Source of the DNA: an uncultured Muribaculaceae bacterium
GTDB lineage: Bacteria; Bacteroidota; Bacteroidia; Bacteroidales; Muribaculaceae
Direction of reading: 5' to 3'
Assembly (NCBI GenBank): GCA_910589425.1
Contig: CAJUSZ010000035.1
Span: forward strand, 1-22,740
DNA length: 22,740 nt
Position 1 is the first letter of the stretch. Every line of letters begins with the position of its first letter. Below, piece by piece: positions 6,019 to 11,845 of this stretch. The position numbers and the translations under genes were made by a program. The notes under the pieces were generated by a model. It was not told the DNA's origin, did no database searches, and saw only the letters and a list, made by a program, of their open reading frames with translations.

Positions 6019-6665
6019 GGGTCAGGAAAAGTTTTGAGAGACCGGAAGGAAAGAAAACGGCTCGTCTTATAGTCATTGCCAGTGAAGGCAAGGAAACTGA
6101 AAAGATTTACTTCAATGCTGTCAAAAACAGCAAATGCGCAGGTAATGTCCATATAGAGGTCTTGGAAAGGGAATCAACCGACTCTTCTCCGGATAAAGTC
6201 TATGCACAGTTGAAAAAGTTTCAGGAAACATACCAGCTCGACGATGATGATGAATTATGGATGGTCATTGACAAAGACAGATGGAAGACACAGACTTTGG
6301 CTGAAATAGCTAGACTATGCAATCAGAACCGGTTTTTGCATTTCTCAATGAGTAATCCCTGCTTTGAACTGTGGCTGCTGTTGCATTTTGAGGATGTCTC
6401 GCTTATGTCTGAGGATGAAATGCTGGCTTTGCGGGAAAACAAAAGGGTATCCCGCAGAGGCGATACATGGTTGAAATCAAGGGTACGTAGAGCTATGGGA
6501 TCTTATCAGGAATCTTCTTATGATGCGTCTCGGCTGATGCCTCACGTATCCATTGCCAGAAACCGTGCGGAAACCCTTGATATAAACAAAACCGAAAGAT
6601 GGCCTTCGGCTATTGGAACACACGTATATCGAATTATTGACAGTATAACCAACGTAAACCGATAG
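6015..6665 (+). CDS. rloB: RloB/AbiLii-type TOPRIM-like effector
   Basis: The 216-residue protein matches RloB: the N-terminal IASEGKETEKIYF (Glu 24, 27 and 29), the acidic pair in WMVIDKDRW (D86, D88), and the family-typical SNPCFELWLLLHF (112-124). The Glu and DxD placement resembles a TOPRIM catalytic fold, consistent with a nuclease effector, and AbiLii is a member of this family. It is the second gene of the operon with a 4-nt ATGA overlap. The pair would work as an ATPase-gated toxin: rloA senses infection, rloB damages nucleic acid such as tRNA. That mechanism is extrapolated from PARIS. Length and motifs look complete. Confidence 0.85.
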   Translation: MRVRKSFERPEGKKTARLIVIASEGKETEKIYFNAVKNSKCAGNVHIEVLERESTDSSPDKVYAQLKKFQETYQLDDDDELWMVIDKDRWKTQTLAEIARLCNQNRFLHFSMSNPCFELWLLLHFEDVSLMSEDEMLALRENKRVSRRGDTWLKSRVRRAMGSYQESSYDASRLMPHVSIARNRAETLDINKTERWPSAIGTHVYRIIDSITNVNR

Positions 6666-6771
6666 CGTAACTTCTCTTGGCAATAAAATCCTGTGTTTGT
6701 TCAGGCAAGTACTCTTTGATTAATTGCATGATGAGCATAGCGACGAAGTGGCTCCGGTTAATGTAATGCCA
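6634..6771 (-). pseudogene. Possible gene remnant convergent to rloB
   Basis: On the minus strand an open stretch reads EWHYINRSHFVAMLIMQLIK and onward to a stop at 6634-6636. It reads like real protein but has no start of its own except within the repeat, and it overlaps the last 32 bases of rloB antisense. It may be the tail of a gene truncated where the right repeat begins. I do not recognise the family, and chance cannot be excluded at this length. Confidence 0.25.
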
Positions 6772-6773
6772 TT

Positions 6774-6832
6774 CCCGCTTCCCGTAAGAACAGCGCGCTC
6801 AGGGTAAGTTTTTTTCTTTTTTTATGGCACTT
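6774..6832 (+). repeat. Right cassette repeat (copy B)
   Basis: The first 40 bases (6774-6813) are identical to 461-500. The rest differs only in T-run lengths (T7-C-T7 against T5-C-T6) and one base after the ATG. Here the repeat forms the leader and first codons of the gene at 6824. No TAnnTTTG promoter lies in the 110 bp before it, whereas a good one precedes copy A. Confidence 0.85.
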
Positions 6833-7381
6833 AGCAAAGAATTGAGGAAAAGGATCGAGGCCAAACTCGGCAGGGAGATCAAGTATTCGTCCGACTGCGA
6901 TATGCTCGCGATGGCCATAGAGGTCGAGGTGGGTGAGCGTCTCGGCTTGACCACGCTCAAGCGCATGTTCGGATTCACGATCGAGGATGTTACGCCGCGC
7001 GGGGCTACTCTCGACGTGTTGGCACGCTTTCTGGGCTATGCCGACATGGCCGATATGGAGCGGCGGCTCGGGGAGGCTGCCGATATCTCGGCGTTCGCCG
7101 CAGTGGAAAGTGTTGATGTCCGGAGTCTTGGTGCCGGGCGGCGTGTGCGTTTGGAATATCGGCCCGACCGCAGACTGCTTCTCCGCCACGAAGGGGATGG
7201 ATGGTTCGAGGTGCTTGAATCGGTCAATGGCAAACTACTCGCCGGCGACCGTGTGCGGATTTCGGTGCTTGCTCTGGGTTTTGAGCTGCTTGCTTCCGAC
7301 GTGGAGCGCGGTGGCAGTCGGCTCGGTCAGTATCATTCGGCCAAGGATGGCGGTCTGACGTCGCTTGAACTGCTGGATTAG
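6824..7381 (+). CDS. Conserved Bacteroidetes protein with helical DNA-binding-like N-terminus
   Basis: The 185-residue product has an N-terminal helical domain of about 80 residues (GERLGLTTLKRMFGF, then TLDVLARFLGYADMADME). This is a pattern common to many Bacteroidetes proteins and resembles a helix-turn-helix or winged-helix module. The C-terminal part (about 95-183) is beta-rich (VRLEYRPDRRLLLRHEGDGWFEVLE) and unrecognised. Regulatory or sensing roles are possible but unproven. ATG 6824 is fixed by the repeat-borne leader. Codon and GC character match the core genes to the right, so this looks like the chromosomal gene into whose 5' end the cassette was placed. It ends tail to tail with the kinase gene, with stop codons overlapping by 3 nt. 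Confidence 0.7.
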   Translation: MALSKELRKRIEAKLGREIKYSSDCDMLAMAIEVEVGERLGLTTLKRMFGFTIEDVTPRGATLDVLARFLGYADMADMERRLGEAADISAFAAVESVDVRSLGAGRRVRLEYRPDRRLLLRHEGDGWFEVLESVNGKLLAGDRVRISVLALGFELLASDVERGGSRLGQYHSAKDGGLTSLELLD

Positions 7382-8694
7382 GTTTCGGGCCGGAAGGGGC
7401 GTTTTGAGTCGCGCGCCACTGACACTTCCATGAGAGCCTGAGTGACTTTCTGGCGTCGTTGCAAAAGGTCAGTGTGGTAATCTGTGGCCATCGCCATTTC
7501 CAGTTCGATGGGATCTACGTCGGGGAAACGGCTGCGCAGCGTGTTGCAGGCAGCGGCATATTCCGAGTTATATGTGGCGATCATCCGGTTGATTACGGTG
7601 AATATTTCGGAGTCGGTCATTTCCTTTTCTGTCCCTCCGGAGATGCGTCGTTCCTGTTCCTTGATCTGTTTCTCCGTTTCTCTGAAGAAACCAGGGGTGT
7701 TTTCGGTAATGTATTTCTTGAAACCGGACGTTTTGGCGGCCGGTTTGTCTGTGTGCGGGAGGCCGGCTTCGGTTGGTTCAGACTGTAGTGCTTCGGTCGG
7801 TTCCGGCTGTGGCGCGGCGGTCTGCGTAGGCGATGCGGCGGTTGAGTCCGCCCGGAATGTTCCTGCCTCGGTCGATCCGGCATTATCTGTGGTGAGAAGT
7901 AGGGATAACCCGGCGGTTGTCACGACCGCAGCCGCTATGGCCGCAGCCATTATGCGTATTCTCCGGCGGTTGTCGCGGGAAAGAGCCTCGCGCAGCTCCT
8001 GGGCTGAGACTCCGGGTTTGCGGCAGCGGCTGATGAAGCGGTCGAGGGTACGGATGTCGTAGCCCGCGTTTCCGATCCGCTCGGCTACGATGGCGAGAGC
8101 GCGGTAGTCCACCGAAGGATCACCCCTGTAGTCCGAGGCATCGAGCCCGAAGCGGGATGGGTCGCCGGCTGTGGAGTCCAGCCAGTCGGTGTGGGAGAGT
8201 CCGAGATCGATTATCATGGCGCGGCGCGTTCCGTCCGTGATCATCACATTGTCGGTCTTGATGTCGCAGTGGACTATGTGGTGGGAATGCAGATACTCCA
8301 GCGCGTCCACCAGCTCGCGCATCATCCGTTTCTGATTTTCAGGATCCGAGAGCCATGTATCATGCCGGCCGATAAGATTGCGGACGGTTTCGCCGTCTAC
8401 GAAATCCATCACAATGAAGTCGCTCCCTTCATGGAGATACTGCGGGATCGCCGGATGGCTAAGGGAGAATCCAAGCTCGAACTCTTTGCGCAGAGCCTGA
8501 CGGACCACGGGATCGGCCTGATATTCCGGTCTGATGCGTTTCACGCATACCATCCGGCTCCGCCACCGAGTGCGGTAGACGTCGCACGTGCTGCCGCTGC
8601 CTATGGGTGTGGCGCGCGACAGATCGATATGTCCGGCCGTTGAGCCGATTGCGTTCTCCCCGATCGAGGATATGATCTCCTGTCCGTCAAACAT
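7378..8694 (-). CDS. Membrane-anchored Ser/Thr protein kinase-like protein
   Basis: The 438-residue protein has a Hanks-type kinase domain at about 25-240: Gly-rich loop IGSGSTCDVY, VAIK-type Lys52, catalytic loop HCDIKTDN (142-149, Cys replacing the usual Arg, D144 and K146 kept), and DLG (163-165) instead of DFG. The activation segment is short and lacks a clear APE. A single transmembrane segment (about 248-268) leads into a presumably periplasmic tail with PEPTEA/SEPTEA repeats and a helical C-terminal region. It probably phosphorylates cytoplasmic partners in response to an envelope cue, which is inference. HCD kinases lack the RD arginine and are often not controlled by activation-loop phosphorylation. 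The mRNA leader is only about 5 nt. The neighbour at 6824 is a candidate partner by position only. Confidence 0.8.
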   Translation of the reverse strand: MFDGQEIISSIGENAIGSTAGHIDLSRATPIGSGSTCDVYRTRWRSRMVCVKRIRPEYQADPVVRQALRKEFELGFSLSHPAIPQYLHEGSDFIVMDFVDGETVRNLIGRHDTWLSDPENQKRMMRELVDALEYLHSHHIVHCDIKTDNVMITDGTRRAMIIDLGLSHTDWLDSTAGDPSRFGLDASDYRGDPSVDYRALAIVAERIGNAGYDIRTLDRFISRCRKPGVSAQELREALSRDNRRRIRIMAAAIAAAVVTTAGLSLLLTTDNAGSTEAGTFRADSTAASPTQTAAPQPEPTEALQSEPTEAGLPHTDKPAAKTSGFKKYITENTPGFFRETEKQIKEQERRISGGTEKEMTDSEIFTVINRMIATYNSEYAAACNTLRSRFPDVDPIELEMAMATDYHTDLLQRRQKVTQALMEVSVARDSKRPFRPET

Positions 8695-8701
8695 GGTTCT
8701 G

Positions 8702-8732
8702 CAAAATTAGTGAAAAAGGACTGGTTTGCAAA
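8702..8732 (-). promoter_or_regulatory. Kinase gene promoter, near-leaderless
   Basis: On the minus strand TTTG (8732-8729), a 19-bp spacer and TAATTTTG (8709-8702) place the start near 8699, about 5 nt before the ATG at 8694. The message would leave almost no room for a ribosome-binding site, suggesting leaderless-like initiation. Confidence 0.7.
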
Positions 8733-8748
8733 ACGGACTAAGTGGTTC

Positions 8749-8779
8749 TTGGTGGAATGGAGTTCCGGATGTAACTTTG
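8749..8779 (+). promoter_or_regulatory. Rightward promoter in the 8.7-9.35 kb gap
   Basis: TTG (8749-8751), a 20-bp spacer and TAACTTTG (8772-8779) fit the consensus. It is divergent from the kinase promoter. The next supported start codon is almost 600 nt away, so this is either a very long leader or a separate RNA. Confidence 0.55.
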
Positions 8780-8866
8780 CACCGACAACGGGGAAGCCTG
8801 CGCAAGACGATTTTTGCAGACTATTGCATAAAAATGCTTAAAAACCGCTTTTACAGCGCAGTAGTT

Positions 8867-8897
8867 TTTGCAGAACGGAAAATATTGCCTAATTTTG
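8867..8897 (+). promoter_or_regulatory. Second rightward promoter
   Basis: TTTG (8867-8870), a 19-bp spacer and TAATTTTG (8890-8897) are a clean consensus match. A 5-bp hairpin (GCAGA/TCTGC, 8903-8918) and the long hairpin at 8919-8963 follow at once. Confidence 0.65.
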
Positions 8898-8899
8898 CA

Positions 8900-9076
8900 A
8901 AAGCAGAGCGACTTCTGCCGTGCTGCATATCGCTGTCGCAGAGGCGACACGATCGGCAGCATGAAGTGCCGGAGGGATGGTTTCAGACTGTCCTGAGGCA
9001 TGAAAATCCGGCGGTCCGTATGTTTTTCTGATCTGGACTGCTGAATTATATGGAAAAGCGTTACTTTACGTTTTAT
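8900..9076 (+). ncRNA. Structured RNA candidate with long hairpin
   Basis: Directly after a promoter, 8919-8963 folds into a nearly continuous stem: CGTGCTGC with GCAGCATG (one G-U), then ATCG with CGAT, then TGTCGC with GCGACA around an AGAG loop, about 18 pairs. A weak hairpin with a T-rich tail near 9054-9074 could end the transcript; this 3' end is a guess. No ORF in either direction here is convincing. The rest of the gap to 9356 holds only a perfect TTCCGGCA/TGCCGGAA hairpin (9172-9191). It may be a free small RNA or a structured leader for the gene at 9357. Confidence 0.45.
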
Positions 9077-9356
9077 TCCTGACACTCTGAAACTTCGCAA
9101 CTTTCACAGGTATTGTCAAGAATAAAGCAACGGTAGTGCCGTGCAGATATCTGTTTTGTCAGGCGGCATGGTTCCGGCATGAGTGCCGGAATTCCCGCCG
9201 GCAGGATATGGCATATCTTGCGTGGGCGTCTCGTTGTCTTATTTCTACAATACCGGGCAATGCGAAGGCCTCAGAGTGTGGAATCGGACATTGAAGACCG
9301 CTCCACGCTTTTTCTTTTTATCCACCATCAAGTCTTGCGGGGCGGAAGACTGCATC

Positions 9357-9950
9357 ATGACACGATATCATACAATGACTCTTTTCAGAAAGATAATGGC
9401 GGGTGCATTCATAGTCTCGTTGGCGGCGGCAATTCCGTCGGAGGCTCCGGCCCAACGGCGTGGCCGCCCGGGATCTATGCGCCACACCGAGGCCGAGATG
9501 AAGGCAGCCCAGAAGAAAACGAAAGTCAACGCCAAATATATCCGCGACGGAGCCATATTCCGTGGCAAACTGAAGATGGAGGAGAGCGGTGCATATATGA
9601 ACATGGGAGACGTCTCGATAATGTTCTCCGGAGGCCGCTATCATTTCGACTTCGAGAGCGCTGACCTCAAGGTGAAGCATTACAGGACGATGACAAAGAA
9701 GGATCAGTATGATGCCGGGATTTCGGACTACGCCTACAACAATACATACGATTATAAACAGATGTTCGAGAATTTCGACAGCTCAGGCATGTATGAAGTC
9801 GTGGAGCAATACGGAGACGTCAAGCTGATCCTCTATTCGGGCGACAGCAAGGAGAAGACTTTCATGACAGTTGCTCTCGACAGTGCCGACGCACAGTCGT
9901 TCCGCTTTGAATCAGGTCTTTATGTCTTTGATATGAGCTTTGCGAAATAA
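9357..9950 (+). CDS. Exported protein of unknown function
   Basis: From ATG 9357 the product has 197 residues. A signal peptide is clear (MTLFRKIMAGAFIVSLAAAI, then PSEAPAQ as probable cleavage region). The frame is open further upstream to 9183, but that part is not protein-like, so the start is 9357 or the alternative ATG at 9375. The mature part begins basic (RRGRPG, KKTK) and continues as a beta-rich domain of about 150 residues with many Tyr, Asp and Gly (GGRYHFDFESADLKVKHY). I do not recognise a family. It is first of three co-oriented genes for exported proteins spaced 30-45 bp apart, probably one operon. Confidence 0.7.
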   Translation: MTRYHTMTLFRKIMAGAFIVSLAAAIPSEAPAQRRGRPGSMRHTEAEMKAAQKKTKVNAKYIRDGAIFRGKLKMEESGAYMNMGDVSIMFSGGRYHFDFESADLKVKHYRTMTKKDQYDAGISDYAYNNTYDYKQMFENFDSSGMYEVVEQYGDVKLILYSGDSKEKTFMTVALDSADAQSFRFESGLYVFDMSFAK

Positions 9951-9992
9951 ATGTTTTCAAGACAGAGATGACATATTAATCCAATTATATAT

Positions 9993-10700
9993 ATGAAAAA
10001 AGTTTTTGCGGCAGCTGTGCTTGCATTCATGGCTGTCTTTTCGGCATTCTCCGCTGATTTCAACGACGCCCGTTACGACGGCATCGCCAAGCTCGGAGGC
10101 CAGCCGATCGATTTCTGGACCGTGATCAGTTTCGATAACGGTAAAGCTGTGGTAAATATGGCGAATACCACCAAGTTCAGGGGTGCCTACGAACAGACCA
10201 CCGCCGACGGAAAGACCACCGTAACCATCACCACCACGTCAGGCTCAAAGATAGTCCTGACCTCGTCCGACGATGGCGCCTCTCTCGTGGGCAAGCTGTC
10301 TTCGTTCGGGAAAGACTACGATGTGTGGGTGCTGAAAGTTCCTGCCACTCAGACAGCAAGCACGCTTCCCGACAGTGAGCTTGACGCCGTGGTGGGTTCG
10401 TCAGACGGTTACACGGCGTTTGTCCGGGTAACGATGCCTAACGGAGCATTGATGTCGGCCACATCCGAATTTGTACTCAATGCAGCCGACCATTCATTCT
10501 CCATGACCTGCGACAGCCAGAGCATGCAGAAGATCTTCGGCAAGATGCAGGGTAAATATGCGGTGCGCGACGGCAAGATCATCATGACCGATTCGAGCGG
10601 CAAGGTGGTTGAGGGGACGGTCTATGACAACGGCATGTATGTAACGGTGCCGATGGGCAAGTCAAGCGGCCTGACGCTGGATCTTATACTGATACGCTAA
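9993..10700 (+). CDS. Exported beta-rich protein of unknown function
   Basis: The 235-residue product starts with a signal peptide (MKKVFAAAVLAFMAVFSAFS, cleavage after the Ser-Ala region). The mature part appears to hold two consecutive beta-rich modules of about 100 residues, each describing a charged and Gly/Ser-rich sandwich or lipocalin-like pattern, with no Cys in the first and one in the second. No catalytic motif is evident. It lies 42 bp after the previous gene and 33 bp before the next, with A/T-rich leaders and no consensus promoter between, so cotranscription is likely. Confidence 0.75.
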   Translation: MKKVFAAAVLAFMAVFSAFSADFNDARYDGIAKLGGQPIDFWTVISFDNGKAVVNMANTTKFRGAYEQTTADGKTTVTITTTSGSKIVLTSSDDGASLVGKLSSFGKDYDVWVLKVPATQTASTLPDSELDAVVGSSDGYTAFVRVTMPNGALMSATSEFVLNAADHSFSMTCDSQSMQKIFGKMQGKYAVRDGKIIMTDSSGKVVEGTVYDNGMYVTVPMGKSSGLTLDLILIR

Positions 10701-10733
10701 AGAAACAATACTGTTTAATCTAATCTGATAAAA

Positions 10734-11633
10734 ATGAAACATTTGAAATTTACCGTTGCCGCCCTCTGCCTTGCAATGGCGGCGACAGCGGCGCCTGAGG
10801 CCTTGGCACAGGCCAGGAAAGCCCGCACTACACAGACGGCCAAGAAGCGTACCACAACAACCGGTGCGAAGAAGTCCACAGCCAAATCGACTGCATCGAA
10901 GTCGGCCGCTGCCACAAAGAAAGCAGCCGCACCCAAGAAGGAATCATCTATCAAGATCCCGGAGGCAGCGCCTCTTACGGCCGATCAGGTATGCGATGAT
11001 TATCAGGGATATATCGATATGGGGGAACCGATGTTCATAACTGCCACTTGTTTTATGATGAACAATGGCAGTGCCTCCGGGCAGATATTTAACCAATATA
11101 GCCTTAGCGGAACGTGGTCGATGGACGGAGATAAGCTCCTGATCGATCTGGGCGGCAATAAGATGGAGCTTATCTCTCCCGACAACGGAAAAACTCTTGC
11201 CGGCTACTACATCACCCCTAAGGGTGAGAAGATGAACATGTTGATGTACCGTTGCAATTTCAACAAGTCGTTGAATTATGAAGACGAGATCACAGCAGTT
11301 CTGAATAAGAATGTGGACAAGGATCTCAAGGCTATCATCGGACTTGGAAAAGGGATGACGTGTGAAATGTCGTTCCCGGCCACGGCGACTATTGTCAAAA
11401 ATGGCAAAGATTTCGACGTGGAGTTGTCGTCGGACAATCCCATGATGATGTCTCTCGGAGCATTGAACCCAAAACTTGTGTATAGGGGAAGCTATTACAG
11501 CGTCTATCTGAACGGAGAACAGATCGGTGGAAGAATCTCAGACCAGAGAATACACTTCATGGAGTTGCCGACGAAAGTGCCTGTTCCCGGAGCAGGAACC
11601 ATGTATCCCGTAATCTATGTGATCCTCGAATAA
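10734..11633 (+). CDS. Exported protein with Lys/Ala/Thr-rich linker, function unknown
   Basis: The 299-residue product has a signal peptide (about 1-25, ending EALAQA). A low-complexity, strongly basic Ala/Lys/Thr/Ser linker follows (about 26-72), then a beta-rich domain. That domain has SGTWSMDGDKLLIDLGG and several Met-rich strands, and it shares the overall character of the preceding gene's modules. The linker could contact peptidoglycan, polysaccharide or another polyanion, which is inference. It is last of the three-gene group; a strong hairpin terminator follows 20 bp after the stop. Confidence 0.75.
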   Translation: MKHLKFTVAALCLAMAATAAPEALAQARKARTTQTAKKRTTTTGAKKSTAKSTASKSAAATKKAAAPKKESSIKIPEAAPLTADQVCDDYQGYIDMGEPMFITATCFMMNNGSASGQIFNQYSLSGTWSMDGDKLLIDLGGNKMELISPDNGKTLAGYYITPKGEKMNMLMYRCNFNKSLNYEDEITAVLNKNVDKDLKAIIGLGKGMTCEMSFPATATIVKNGKDFDVELSSDNPMMMSLGALNPKLVYRGSYYSVYLNGEQIGGRISDQRIHFMELPTKVPVPGAGTMYPVIYVILE

Positions 11634-11652
11634 CCGGAATTCCCGAGATAGC

Positions 11653-11684
11653 GAGGCCCGTCCCGACGATCCGGGACGGGCCTC
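11653..11684 (+). terminator. Terminator of the exported-protein group
   Basis: GAGGCCCGTCCC (11653-11664) and GGGACGGGCCTC (11673-11684) form a perfect 12-bp stem with an 8-nt loop, followed by a moderately T-rich tail. It ends the three-gene unit before lptD. Confidence 0.85.
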
Positions 11685-11788
11685 TGTGTCTGTTTGTCGC
11701 GGTCGGCAGATCCTGAAAACACACTCTAAAAAATGTGAAAGGAATGCGATTTTCGGGATTGATTGAGGCTTATTCGGCAATTTAATCG

Positions 11789-11796
11789 TAAATTTG
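11789..11796 (+). promoter_or_regulatory. Probable lptD promoter -7 element
   Basis: TAAATTTG lies 50 bp before the chosen lptD start. No good TTTG is found 19-20 bp upstream, so the match is half a promoter. Confidence 0.45.
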
Positions 11797-11845
11797 CGAA
11801 ATCTTTCGGCTGGATTTTACAGGCAGACGCTGCCTGCGGTCCGCT

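Noticed and set aside
8738..9100. 120-codon minus-strand frame in the 8.7-9.3 kb gap
   Set aside because: Crosses two promoters and the long hairpin; Arg/Ser-rich without protein-like pattern or start signal.
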